Below are positions 26,276 to 35,202 of a stretch of DNA of 64,000 bases, in pieces. The stretch lies in the NCBI GenBank assembly GCA_036560145.1, contig DATBRV010000062.1, positions 124,001 through 188,000 of the forward strand. The letters are read 5' to 3'. The notes under the pieces are model-generated. The model ran no database searches. It saw nothing but the letters and a program-made list of their open reading frames with translations, and was not told where the DNA came from. Position 1 is the stretch's first letter, and each line of letters opens with the position of its first letter. The translations under genes were made by a program, and so were the position numbers. Source of the stretch: DATBRV01 sp036560145 (GTDB taxonomy: Bacteria > Myxococcota_A > UBA9160 > SMWR01).

Positions 26276-27690
26276 TGTCCGCTCGCAGGCTCGCCGCCGC
26301 GCTGCTCCTGCTCCCCTTCGCGTCGGCCTGCGCCGTCGGGCCGAACTACGTCCGTCCCGAGGTCGAATCGCCGGAGGACTACCGCGGCCACGTCGATGCG
26401 CCCGAAGCGGCCTCGATCGCCGACCTTCCCTGGTGGGAGGTGTTCGAGGACGAGGTCCTGCAACAGCTCGTCCTGGAGGCGTTGACCTCGAACTACGACC
26501 TGCAGATCGCCGTGCGGCGCGTGGAGCAGGCGAACGCGTTGGTGGGCGTGGCGCAGGCGCCCTTCTATCCGCAGGTCGGATACCAGGGCAGCGGGGGGAG
26601 GCAGCGGCAGCCCCAGTTCCAGGGCCAGTCCGCCGACACCTTCAGCTTCTTCTATGGCGCCTTCGCGCTGGCCTGGGAGATCGACGTCTGGGGGCGGATC
26701 CGCCGCTCGAACGAAGCGGCGCAGGAGGCGATGCTGGCGACGGAGGAGTTCCGCCGCGGCGTCCTGCTCTCGCTCGTGACCGGCGTGGCGCAGTCCTATC
26801 TCGAGCTGCTCGAGCTCGACCGCGAGCTCGAGATCGCGCACGAGACCGCCGTCTCGTTCCAGGAGACCCTCGACCTCTTCACGCGGCGCTACCAGGGCGG
26901 CGTCGGCGACAAGCTCCAGGTCGCGCGCGCCGAGGCGGCCCTGGCGCAGACGCTCGCGCAGATCCCGGATCTCGAGCGCCGGATCGTGGCGCAGGAGAAC
27001 GCCATCAGCGTGCTGCTCGGCCGCAACCCGGGAGAGATCCCGCGCGGCCTCTCGCTCGCCGAGCGGCCGCCCCCGCCCCCCACGCCCCCTGGGCTTCCGT
27101 CCACCCTGCTCGAGCGCCGCCCCGACGTGGTGGAGGCCGAGCACGTGATCGCGAGCGCAAATGCCGAGATCGGCGTCGCCGTCGCCAACTTTTTCCCGCG
27201 GATCGGCCTCACCGCCCTGTACGGCGGCCAGAGCACCGAGCTCAAGGACATCGTGAAGGACAACTTCAACCTCTGGAACGTGGCCGGAAACGTCGCGGGT
27301 CCGCTCTTCCAGGGCTTCGAGCTGCTCGAGCAGTACCGCGCGCAGGTGGCGGGCTGGGAGGAGACCAAGGCGTTCTACAAGCAGACCGTGATCACGGCCT
27401 TCTCCGAGGTCTCGAACGTGCTCACGGCCCAGACCAAGTTCGCCGAGGCGCGCGCCGAGCAGGAGCGCGCCGTGCTCGCCTTCCAGGAATCCGTGCGGCT
27501 CTCGCTGCTCCGCTACAACTCGGGTCTGGCGGGCTACTTCGAGGTCCTGGATGCGCAGCAGCAGCTCTACCCGGCCGAGGTCGCGCTGGCCCAGGTCCAG
27601 CTGAACGAGCTCCTCACGGTCGTGACGCTCTACCGCGCGCTCGGCGGCGGCTGGCAGCTCGCGGACGACCAATGGACGCAGAAGCCCTAG
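26275..27690 (+). CDS. Outer-membrane efflux channel lipoprotein (OprM/NodT-like)
   Basis: 471 aa. ATG 26275 overlaps the pump stop (TGATG). Lipobox SACAVGPNYVRP is the typical OprM-type start. Two internally related halves each carry an outer-membrane-efflux-protein repeat, with LALAWEIDVWGRIRRSNEAA in the first half and the second half from about residue 255 with SALLERRPDV-like STLLERRPDVVEAEHVI. These form the trimeric beta-barrel plus periplasmic helical tunnel that completes the RND pump. A poly-proline linker (PPPPPTPPGLP) separates the halves. Confidence 0.94.
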   Translation: MSARRLAAALLLLPFASACAVGPNYVRPEVESPEDYRGHVDAPEAASIADLPWWEVFEDEVLQQLVLEALTSNYDLQIAVRRVEQANALVGVAQAPFYPQVGYQGSGGRQRQPQFQGQSADTFSFFYGAFALAWEIDVWGRIRRSNEAAQEAMLATEEFRRGVLLSLVTGVAQSYLELLELDRELEIAHETAVSFQETLDLFTRRYQGGVGDKLQVARAEAALAQTLAQIPDLERRIVAQENAISVLLGRNPGEIPRGLSLAERPPPPPTPPGLPSTLLERRPDVVEAEHVIASANAEIGVAVANFFPRIGLTALYGGQSTELKDIVKDNFNLWNVAGNVAGPLFQGFELLEQYRAQVAGWEETKAFYKQTVITAFSEVSNVLTAQTKFAEARAEQERAVLAFQESVRLSLLRYNSGLAGYFEVLDAQQQLYPAEVALAQVQLNELLTVVTLYRALGGGWQLADDQWTQKP

Positions 27691-29534
27691 CCGCCGGGCG
27701 CCGCAGCGCGGCCCTGCTCACCACCACGCTCCTCTGCTTCGGCGTCGCATGCGCGACTCCGGTGGGCGTCTCCCGGGTCGATCCCCGCGTCGTGCACCGC
27801 ACGCTGACCAGCAACGTGCTCTCGACGGGGGACCTGAGCAATCCGACGCTCAACGTGCTCTACCGGCGCGACCTCTCGGCCGCCTTCGAGAGCCAGCCCG
27901 AGGTCGTGCTCGCCGAGCTGCACGCGGCGGTCGCCGCCGGCCGCGGCGGCCGCGACGACGTCTTCGCGCTGGCCGAGCTCTCCTTCCGCCACGCGGCGCG
28001 CACCCGGCAGCGGCACTACTTCCTGGCGTCGATGGTCTACGCCTACGCCTTCCTGTTCCCGGGGACCGGGCGCACGCCGGCGGATCCCTTCGACCCGCGC
28101 TTCCGCCTCGCCTGCGACCTCTACAACCGCGGCATCACCGAGGGCTTCGCCTCCGACGACGGCAAGCTCGTGGACCTGCGCGCCGGCCGCTACGCCCTTC
28201 CCTTCGGCGCGCTCGACGTCAGCTTCGATGAAGCCGAGCTGCGCTGGGGCAGCCGGCGCCTGGTGCGCCTGGTTCCGGTCGCGGATCTCGAGGTGCGCGG
28301 GATGTGGGCCCGCTATCGCTGGCCGGGGATCGGCGCTCCGCTCGCGGCCAGTACCGAGCCGCTGGATCCCGAGCGCGGCTTCGAGGATTTCGTCCAGCCC
28401 TGGGTGAAGGTGCCGATCACCGCGGTGTTGCGGATCCAGGAGCCGCGCCAGGCGCTGGTGGCCGGCGAGGTGCGGGCGACGCTCGAGGTCGACGACGCCA
28501 CCAGCCCCACCAGCGTCGAGATCGACGGGCGCAAGGTCCCGCTCGAGATCGAATCGACCGCGGCGCTCGCCTACACGCTCGCCGAGTCTCCGGTGTGGCA
28601 GCAGGAGATCAAGGGCTTCCTGCAAGGCGCCGGCGTGCTGGACGAGAAGACGCAGCTCGCCGCCCTCTCCCCGTACGAGCGCGGACGCATCCCCGTCGTG
28701 CTGGTGCACGGGACTGCCTCCAGCGCCGGCCGCTGGGCGCAGATGCTCAACGAGCTCGGCAACGACCCGCGGATCCGCGAGCACTACCAGTTCTGGCTGT
28801 TCAGCTACGACACCGGGAATCCCATCCTGTATTCGGCGATGCTGCTGCGAAGGTCCCTCCAGAGCGCGCTCGATCGCATGCAGCGGGACGGCCCCGACCC
28901 CGCACTCGACCGCATGGTCGTGATCGGACACAGCCAGGGCGGGCTGCTCGCCAAGCTCACGGCGATCGAGAGCGGCGACCGCTTCTGGCAGATCATCACG
29001 CGCCTGCCATTCGACAAGCTGGTGATGCCCGATCACACCCGCGAGCTGATCCAGGGCATGTCCTTCATCGAGCCGGTCCCATCGGTGCGCCGGGTGGTCT
29101 TCATCGCCACGCCGCAGCACGGGAGCTACGTCGCCAACAACGTGATCGCACACTGGTTGACCCGCTTCGTCACACTGCCGATCGACGTCGTGCGCGCCGC
29201 CAGCGACGTGGTGACGCTCAACCGCGACGCCATCTCCCTCACCGCGATCGGGCAGCCCCCCACCAGCGTCGACAACATGCGCCCGGGAAACCGCTTCATC
29301 GAGACGCTCGCGGCGATCCCCGTGTCGCCCGGCGTCGCCTCGCATTCGATCATCGCCGTGCTCGGCGACGGCCCGTTCGAGGAGGGCGACGACGGGGTGG
29401 TCGAGTACCAGAGCGCCCACCTCGACGACACCGAATCCGAGCTGATCGTCCGCGATGCGCACTCCTGCCAGTCGAACCCCCACACCATCGAAGAAGTCCG
29501 CCGGATCCTGCTCGAGCACCTGAAGCCGGAGTGA
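27672..29534 (+). CDS. Lipoprotein alpha/beta hydrolase co-encoded with the RND pump
   Basis: 620 aa. ATG 27672 lies 19 bp inside the end of the channel gene, so it belongs to the efflux operon. A lipobox (LLCFGVACATP) predicts a lipoprotein. Residues about 30-330 form an unassigned N-terminal region. From about 340 the hydrolase follows: RIPVVLVHGTASSAGRWAQ (oxyanion strand), VVIGHSQGGLLAK with the nucleophile Ser, and FIATPQHGSYVAN. Asp and His candidates for the triad are in the last 100 residues (GDDGVVEYQSAH, DAHSCQSNPH). It resembles PGAP1/lipase-like esterases. Its presence in the operon suggests that it processes a compound handled by the pump, which is inference. Confidence 0.8.
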   Translation: MDAEALAAGRRSAALLTTTLLCFGVACATPVGVSRVDPRVVHRTLTSNVLSTGDLSNPTLNVLYRRDLSAAFESQPEVVLAELHAAVAAGRGGRDDVFALAELSFRHAARTRQRHYFLASMVYAYAFLFPGTGRTPADPFDPRFRLACDLYNRGITEGFASDDGKLVDLRAGRYALPFGALDVSFDEAELRWGSRRLVRLVPVADLEVRGMWARYRWPGIGAPLAASTEPLDPERGFEDFVQPWVKVPITAVLRIQEPRQALVAGEVRATLEVDDATSPTSVEIDGRKVPLEIESTAALAYTLAESPVWQQEIKGFLQGAGVLDEKTQLAALSPYERGRIPVVLVHGTASSAGRWAQMLNELGNDPRIREHYQFWLFSYDTGNPILYSAMLLRRSLQSALDRMQRDGPDPALDRMVVIGHSQGGLLAKLTAIESGDRFWQIITRLPFDKLVMPDHTRELIQGMSFIEPVPSVRRVVFIATPQHGSYVANNVIAHWLTRFVTLPIDVVRAASDVVTLNRDAISLTAIGQPPTSVDNMRPGNRFIETLAAIPVSPGVASHSIIAVLGDGPFEEGDDGVVEYQSAHLDDTESELIVRDAHSCQSNPHTIEEVRRILLEHLKPE

Positions 29535-29575
29535 CGCTTCAAGTCGGCCCGCGGGGAGGCCGATGAAGCTTCGGG

Positions 29576-31408
29576 ATGGCGCGTTCGAGACGGGATCGGG
29601 TTGCCAGGCCAGCGCGCTATCCGCGCTTCCAGCGCCTCGACGGCCGCCATCCGCTCCAGCGCCGCGCGCCGCACGCCACCGTCTGCTATCGGGCGCGCCG
29701 TCGCCGCGACGGCGAGGTGGCCTACTTCAACTTCGCGCTCGCCAAGGAGATGGGGCTCGTTCCCGAAGGCCACGCCGAGCGGCTGAACGCCGCGCTCTCG
29801 CGCGCCATCCTCGAGACATTCGCGCTCGCGATCATCAACGAGTACGACCTGCGGCGCGGCACGCGGTTCGCGCGGCGCGATCTCAAGCCGGGTTCGTACA
29901 TGGCGACACGCTACCTCCAGCTCCAGCATCCGGACCGGAGCGGCCGCACCTCGGGCGATGGCCGCAGCATCTGGAACGGAACCGTCACGCACCGCGGCGT
30001 CACCTGGGACGTCTCGAGCTGCGGCACCGGCGTGACGCGGCTCTGCCCAGCCACGGCGCAGACCGGGCGGTTCTACAAGTCCGGCAGCCGCGTCGCCTCC
30101 TACGGCTGCGGCACGGCCGCGCTGGCCGAGGGCCTGGCCGCCGCGCTCCTCTCGGAGACCTTCCACCGCAACGGCATCGCGACCGAGCGGGTGCTCGCGG
30201 TGATCGCCCTGCCGGGCGGCTTCGCCATCAACGTGCGCGCGGGGCGCAACCTGCTGCGCCCCTCCCACTTCCTGGCCCACTCGAAGCAGAACGATCTCGC
30301 GACGCTTCGCGGCGTCGCCGACTGCTTCATCGCGCGTCAAATGCGAAACGGGAGCTGGCCGCGGATCCGGGGCACGGCCGCGCGCTACCGCCACCTCGCG
30401 GAAGAGGCGGCGCGCACCTTCGCGCAGATCGCCGCCACCTTCGAGTCCGAGTACGTCTTCTGCTGGCTCGCCTGGGACGGGGACAACATCCTGGCCGACG
30501 GCGGGATCGTGGACTACGGCTCGGTGCGCCAGTTCGGGCTCTACCACCGCGAGTATCGCTTCGACGACGTCGACCGGCTCTCGACCACGCTTCCCGAGCA
30601 GCGCCGCCAGGCGCGCGCGATCGTCCAGAACTTCGCGCAGATCCGGGATTTCCTGATCCGCGGCCGCAAGGCGCCGCTCTCTTCCTACCGGCGCGATCCC
30701 GTGCTGCGCCGGTTCGACGCGGAGTTCGAGGCGGCGACCCGCCGACTGCTGCTGCGCCGGATCGGGCTGCCGGCCGAGATCGCCGCGCCCCTGCTCGAGC
30801 GAGAGCGCGCCCTGATCGAGCGGTTCCGCCGCGCGCACGCGTACTTCGAGCGAGCCCGCTCGGCGCGCGGCCCGCAGATGGTTCCCGACGGCCTCTCCTG
30901 GAACGCGATCTTTTCCTCCCGCGACCTGCTGCGCGAGCTGCCCGCCCGCTACCGCGCGGCGGCCGCGCCGATCCCCGCCGAGGAGCTGCTCGCGATCGCG
31001 GCTTCCAGCTACGCCTCGCGCGCGGATCGGATCCTGACCCCGCAGCGCCGGCGGATGGCGGGCGAGCTACAGCGCGCCTACCTGGCGCTGCTCGCCGCGG
31101 GCGCGCGCGCGGGGCGCGTCCCGCTCGCGTCGCTGCTGGACCGGGTGGCGCGGCGCTCGGCGGTGATCAACCGCTGGGACCGCATCACCGGCGACGCCGT
31201 CGAGTACGCCGCCGCGCGCCTGATGCGCAGCCGCCGCAGCCTCGGCCACGACGCGCTGCACGCCGTGATCGGCGGCCTGGTCGGCCACCAGGACCGCCGG
31301 GTCCCCCCGGCCGCCCTCGCCCGGGAGCCCCGCCCGGGCAGCCCGGCCGCGCAGCGCGTGCTCGGCGCGCTCCTCGACGTGGTGGCCGAGTACCGCCACG
31401 GACTCTGA
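29576..31408 (+). CDS. Divergent SelO/YdiU-family protein (pseudokinase-fold)
   Basis: 610 aa, longer than the usual 480. SelO proteins use a kinase-like fold to AMPylate other proteins. Landmarks: YFNFALAKEMGL (50-61), GDGR (127-130), SRVASYGCGTAALAEGLAAA (171-190), and the metal-binding pair GDN (302-304) and DYG (313-315) in ILADGGIVDYGSVRQFG. The place where typical SelO has LKGAGLTPYSR reads VSSCGTGVTRLCP (146-158), without the ATP-binding Lys. So either a different residue does that job or activity has changed. The start is uncertain: ATG 29576 has a GGGGAGG only 16 bases upstream. It sits between the efflux operon and the TetR-P450 pair. Confidence 0.7.
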   Translation: MARSRRDRVARPARYPRFQRLDGRHPLQRRAPHATVCYRARRRRDGEVAYFNFALAKEMGLVPEGHAERLNAALSRAILETFALAIINEYDLRRGTRFARRDLKPGSYMATRYLQLQHPDRSGRTSGDGRSIWNGTVTHRGVTWDVSSCGTGVTRLCPATAQTGRFYKSGSRVASYGCGTAALAEGLAAALLSETFHRNGIATERVLAVIALPGGFAINVRAGRNLLRPSHFLAHSKQNDLATLRGVADCFIARQMRNGSWPRIRGTAARYRHLAEEAARTFAQIAATFESEYVFCWLAWDGDNILADGGIVDYGSVRQFGLYHREYRFDDVDRLSTTLPEQRRQARAIVQNFAQIRDFLIRGRKAPLSSYRRDPVLRRFDAEFEAATRRLLLRRIGLPAEIAAPLLERERALIERFRRAHAYFERARSARGPQMVPDGLSWNAIFSSRDLLRELPARYRAAAAPIPAEELLAIAASSYASRADRILTPQRRRMAGELQRAYLALLAAGARAGRVPLASLLDRVARRSAVINRWDRITGDAVEYAAARLMRSRRSLGHDALHAVIGGLVGHQDRRVPPAALAREPRPGSPAAQRVLGALLDVVAEYRHGL

Positions 31409-31426
31409 TCAAAAGCGACAGTGTTG

Positions 31427-31455
31427 TTGACTTTAATTCCGGCTTCGGCTACCCG
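31427..31455 (+). promoter_or_regulatory. Putative promoter of the TetR-P450 pair
   Basis: TTGACT (31427-31432) and TACCCG (31450-31455) are 17 bp apart, and ATG 31462 follows only seven bases after the second box, with no ribosome site between. If real, the transcript would be nearly leaderless. The -10 box is poor. The stretch AAAGCGACA...GTTGACTTT around it has partial two-fold symmetry and could be the regulator's own operator. Confidence 0.35.
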
Positions 31456-31461
31456 TGCCGG

Positions 31462-32094
31462 ATGCCCCGAGCCGCCCTCTCCGCCCCGCGCCGCCCCCGG
31501 CGGATGGACTACGAGCGCACCCGAAGGCGGATCCTGGACGCCGCTCGGGCCCTGATCGCCGAGCGCGGGCCCGAGAGCCTCACGGTCTCCGCCGTCGCGC
31601 ACGCCGCGGCGATCAACCGCACCACCGCCTATCAGCACTTCCGCACCCGGGACGACCTGGTCGCCTTCGTGATGCAGGAGCTGATCGAGGAGGTCGGCCG
31701 CCTGATCGCCGAGCCGCGCCCGCTGCCCGAGCGCATCGATTACCTGGCCGGCTACTTCCTGGAGCACCCGGAGGTCGCGCGGCTCGCCCTGCACCTGATG
31801 CTCTCCGAAACGCCCCTTCCCGCGCAGGGCTGGAAGCACGCGGTCGACGAGGTGCGCAGGCTGGCCGGGGGCGACGGAGGTCAGGACGGCGTCGATGCCG
31901 AGATGCTCGTCCACGTGCTGTTGGCCGTCGGCATCCTCTGGCCGCTGCACGCGCGCATCGAGTATGAGAATCCGCGCGCCCGCCGCCAGGCGACCGCGCG
32001 CCTGACGCGAGAGCTCAAGCGCGTGCTCCTCTACGGCGTGCTGCGTCCGGCGGCCTGGCCGGAGCTGGTGGAATCGATCCGGAGGGACTCATGA
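31462..32094 (+). CDS. TetR-family transcriptional regulator
   Basis: 210 aa. The helix-turn-helix is clear at residues 20-62: RRRILDAARALIAERGPESL, VSAVAHAAAINRTTAYQHF. The C-terminal half is a ligand-binding helical bundle whose effector is unknown. The stop overlaps the ATG of the P450 gene (ATGA), so regulator and enzyme are made together and the regulator most likely controls this pair. An N-terminal extension of 15 residues rich in Arg and Pro precedes the HTH and may contact DNA. Confidence 0.88.
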   Translation: MPRAALSAPRRPRRMDYERTRRRILDAARALIAERGPESLTVSAVAHAAAINRTTAYQHFRTRDDLVAFVMQELIEEVGRLIAEPRPLPERIDYLAGYFLEHPEVARLALHLMLSETPLPAQGWKHAVDEVRRLAGGDGGQDGVDAEMLVHVLLAVGILWPLHARIEYENPRARRQATARLTRELKRVLLYGVLRPAAWPELVESIRRDS

Positions 32095-33368
32095 CCGGCA
32101 TCTCGTTCGATCCGATGCGCGCCGAGATGCGCGCCAACCCCTACCCAGCCTACGCCGAGTTGCGACGACACTCCCCGGTGCATCGGATCGCGAGCTCGGG
32201 GGTCTATGTCCTCTCCCGCTATGCCGATGTGCTCTTCACGCTGCGCCGCCCGGATCTCTTCTCGTCGAGCGCCATGAAGGCGATGATGATGGGAGGCTTC
32301 ACCGGCGGCGGGAACCTGGGAATGGGATTTTCCGGCGCGGAGGCCGCCCGCCTCGGCGCGCTTCTCCAGCAGATGCCGATCAAGCTTCCCGAGTTCATCG
32401 CCTCGCGATCGCTGATCGCCGCCGATCCGCCCGTGCACGGGCCCATGCGGAGCCTGGTGAACCGCGGCTTCACGCCGCGGCGGATCGCCGCGCTCGAGCC
32501 CCGGATCCGGGAGATCGCCCGGGGCGCGCTCGCCGCCGTCGAAGAAAAGGGAGAGTTCGATCTGGTCGAGGATCTCGCCATCCCGCTTCCCGTGACGGTG
32601 ATCGCGGAGATGCTCGGCGTGGAGGCCGAGCGACACGCGGATTTCAAGCACTGGTCCGACTGTATCATCTCCGGCATCACGGGCACCGCCGAGGGAATGC
32701 GCCCCGAGACGCTGCTCCAGGCCTTCGCGGAGCTGAGCGAATACGTGGCCCGCGTGGTCGAGGAGCGCCGGGCGCAGCCCCGGGAGGACCTGATCTCGAC
32801 CATGATCCTCGCCGGAGAGGGCGAGACAGCGCTCACCCCCGTCGAGGCGATGGGCTTCACGCTGCTCCTGCTGGTCGCGGGAAACGAGACCACCACCAAC
32901 CTGCTGGGAAACAGCATGCTGGCCCTGCTCGATCATCCCGACCAGCTGGCGCGCGTCCAGCAGGATCCGAGCCTGGTTCCCGCCCTGGTCGAGGAGACGC
33001 TCCGCTACGACCCGCCCGCCCAGTTCGTCTACCGGACGGCGACGCGCGACGTCGAGCTCGCCGGAACCCGGATCCCGGCGGGCAGCACCGTGATGGTGCT
33101 GCTCGCCTCGGCCAACCGCGACGACGCGCAGTTCCCGGACGGCGAACGCTTCGACGTCGCCCGCAATCCACAGGGACACCTGGGCTTCGGGGTCGGGATC
33201 CACTTCTGCCTGGGCGCTTCGCTCGCGCGCCTCGAGGCGAGGGTCACGCTCGAGGAGCTGCTGACGCGATTCGAGGAGTTCGAACGCGTCGACCCCGCCG
33301 TCGAGTACATCGATTCAGTTCTGGTGCGCGGGCCCCGGCGCCTGCCGCTGCGGTTCGAGCCCGCCTAG
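32091..33368 (+). CDS. Cytochrome P450
   Basis: 425 aa, normal for a soluble bacterial class I P450. Diagnostic parts: the I-helix LLLVAGNETTTNLLGN (oxygen-binding A/G-x-x-T), the ExxR pair in VEETLRYDPP (near residue 302), and the haem loop GFGVGIHFCLGASLAR with proximal Cys373. It would hydroxylate a hydrophobic compound using electrons from a ferredoxin; no ferredoxin or reductase gene is nearby, so electron partners are elsewhere. Residues 62-90 contain an unusual Met/Gly-rich run (KAMMMGGFTGGGNLGMG) in the B-C loop region over the substrate pocket. Co-translated with the TetR gene. Confidence 0.93.
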   Translation: MTGISFDPMRAEMRANPYPAYAELRRHSPVHRIASSGVYVLSRYADVLFTLRRPDLFSSSAMKAMMMGGFTGGGNLGMGFSGAEAARLGALLQQMPIKLPEFIASRSLIAADPPVHGPMRSLVNRGFTPRRIAALEPRIREIARGALAAVEEKGEFDLVEDLAIPLPVTVIAEMLGVEAERHADFKHWSDCIISGITGTAEGMRPETLLQAFAELSEYVARVVEERRAQPREDLISTMILAGEGETALTPVEAMGFTLLLLVAGNETTTNLLGNSMLALLDHPDQLARVQQDPSLVPALVEETLRYDPPAQFVYRTATRDVELAGTRIPAGSTVMVLLASANRDDAQFPDGERFDVARNPQGHLGFGVGIHFCLGASLARLEARVTLEELLTRFEEFERVDPAVEYIDSVLVRGPRRLPLRFEPA

Positions 33369-33697
33369 CCGCCGCTGACGCGGCCGCCGCTGTTCGTGCA
33401 GTCCGACTGGCTCATGAAGCGGACGGCGCCGCCCACCTTGCAGCTCACGATGTCGCTCTTGGCGTCGTCGGAGCGCGGCTCGAAGGTGCGCGCGCTGTCC
33501 CACCACTGGCGGGCGCGCTCGGCCGGCGTGGGCTCCTTGTCCTTCGCAGCCGCGGCTTCGCCCTTGGCGTCCGGGGGCTTGCCGCCGTAACGGTCCATTT
33601 CTTTTTGCCCGGCGTCGATCTCGTCGAACACGAAGCAGCCCCAGCAAAGCGTCGAGGCGAGCACGACCGCGAGCCTGCGCAGGATGGAAGCGCGCAT
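33365..33697 (-). CDS. Small lipoprotein, 110 aa, function unknown
   Basis: The signal peptide ends in the lipobox LCWGC. The mature part has a charged, low-complexity middle (DAKGEAAAAKDKEPTPAE), a WWDSARTFEPRSDD segment and two cysteines near the end (IVSCKVGG, SDCTNSGG) that may form a disulfide. I recognise no domain. It is convergent with the P450 gene (4-bp overlap) and divergent from the Omp85-like gene, 75 bp away; a functional link with that outer-membrane protein is possible but unproven. No strong ribosome site precedes ATG 33697. Confidence 0.65.
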   Translation of the reverse strand: MRASILRRLAVVLASTLCWGCFVFDEIDAGQKEMDRYGGKPPDAKGEAAAAKDKEPTPAERARQWWDSARTFEPRSDDAKSDIVSCKVGGAVRFMSQSDCTNSGGRVSGG

Positions 33698-33772
33698 ACC
33701 GGAAGGAATCGGCAGAACGGCGCCCCCGGCTGAGCCGGCCCGGCGCGCGGCGAGCCTATACTTGCCGGTCGG

Positions 33773-35116
33773 ATGCGGCTTCCCGAACCCCCGGTCGACC
33801 TGCGCCTGCTCCTCGGCTGCCTGTGGCTGCTGCTCGGCGGCGCGGCCCGGGCCGCCGATTTCGATCCGCTCCAGGGCATCGATCCCGACGGGCGCATCCC
33901 TGCCGTCGTCCGCCCGGACGATCTCCCGAACCCGGAGCGCTGGCGCTACATCCCGGAGGGGCGGCTCAAGCCCGGCAACCTCTTCCAGCGCTTCCTGGTG
34001 AGCAGCATGATCGCGCCCTTCGTCTTCTACGACAGCGACGTCGGCGTCGGCTTCGGGGTGGCCCTGGTCGACATCGACTTTCGCGAGCAGCGGCGGCGGG
34101 AGTTCGCCGGCGCCTTCCTCTCCTACACGACGGAAGGTCAGCAGAACTACACCTTCGTCTGGCGCCGCTGGATCCACCACCGCGAGCTGCCGGGCGGCGG
34201 CGTGCTCCAGGAGGAGCGCAGCCTGCTGCACGCGGCCGGCGGCTACGAGCGCTCGCTCACCCGCCGCTTCTTCGGGTTCGGCCCGAAGACGCACGAGGGC
34301 GACGAGACGAGCTACCGGGACACGCTCGGCTTCGTCGAATTCGGCATCGATCTGGCGCTGCCGGATCCGGGCGACGACCTGGTGCTCAGCCTGGGCGCGA
34401 GCGGCGAGTGGCACGACCTGGGGGATGGCCACGTCTCGGGCAAGCCCAATACGTCGGAGATCTATCCCGCGCTGTTCGAGGCAGCCGATCCCGCCGCGCT
34501 CGGCTACCTGCACGCCGGCCTGCGCTGGGATACCCGCGACAGCCAGGTCAATCCCTACCGCGGCTGGTTCGTCTCCGGCAACGTCGACGCGGCGCTGCTC
34601 CAGCGCGGGGGCGACGTCGGCGCCATCTGGACCCTCGCCGGGGGGCGCGTCTTCGGCGTGCCGGCGATCTTCCACGACGGCGGCGACCCCGGCGAGGAGC
34701 ATCCCCCCACCGACACCCTGGCGGTGGGACTGAGGAGCCAGCTCACCTCGGGAGACCTGCCCTTCTTCGAGCTGCCGAGCCTCGGCGGCTCGGACGTCGA
34801 GCGCGGCTTCATCGCCGGCCGCTGGCGCGACCGCGCCAGCTGGGTCGCCAGCATCGAGCACCGTTTCTGGCTGCTCCCGCGCGGCTTTCCGATCCCGTTT
34901 ACCGACGCGATCCGGGTCGAGCGCTTCGGCGCCGCGCTCTTCTACGAGGCGGGCGCTGTGGCCGAGGACGGCGGGTCGCTCTTCGGGAGCCACGTCCGTT
35001 CGAGCTACGGCTTCGGGCTGCGCGCCAGCCTCGAGCGCTCGGCCCCCTTCCGCGTCGACATCGGCTTCTCGGAGGACGGCGTCAACGTCGCCGCGGGCTT
35101 CGGCTGGAGCTTCTGA
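33773..35116 (+). CDS. Outer-membrane beta-barrel of the Omp85/surface antigen type
   Basis: 447 aa with a signal peptide (LLLGCLWLLLGGAARA). No POTRA domains are present; the mature part goes directly to a barrel of alternating strands. The conserved Omp85 landmarks are there: SLGGSDVERGFIAGRWRDR (the loop-6 region with the Arg-Gly-Phe motif), and closing strands FGAALFYEAGAV, SSYGFGLRAS and FRVDIGFSEDG, then AAGFGWSF. The terminal Phe is the usual assembly signal for outer-membrane barrels. It may be a lipase-anchor or patatin-like barrel lacking its passenger; it is not BamA, which has five POTRAs. Confidence 0.78.
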   Translation: MRLPEPPVDLRLLLGCLWLLLGGAARAADFDPLQGIDPDGRIPAVVRPDDLPNPERWRYIPEGRLKPGNLFQRFLVSSMIAPFVFYDSDVGVGFGVALVDIDFREQRRREFAGAFLSYTTEGQQNYTFVWRRWIHHRELPGGGVLQEERSLLHAAGGYERSLTRRFFGFGPKTHEGDETSYRDTLGFVEFGIDLALPDPGDDLVLSLGASGEWHDLGDGHVSGKPNTSEIYPALFEAADPAALGYLHAGLRWDTRDSQVNPYRGWFVSGNVDAALLQRGGDVGAIWTLAGGRVFGVPAIFHDGGDPGEEHPPTDTLAVGLRSQLTSGDLPFFELPSLGGSDVERGFIAGRWRDRASWVASIEHRFWLLPRGFPIPFTDAIRVERFGAALFYEAGAVAEDGGSLFGSHVRSSYGFGLRASLERSAPFRVDIGFSEDGVNVAAGFGWSF

Positions 35117-35202
35117 GCCGCGCCGAGCCACCCACATTTCACTTCTTTGCGTGGGCGCCGCGGCGTATGATGAGCGGATTCACCCCCGCGGAGGATCCTC
35201 CC

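Noticed and set aside
33773..35116. BamA
   Set aside because: There is no room for POTRA domains before the barrel; it is a short Omp85-type barrel only.
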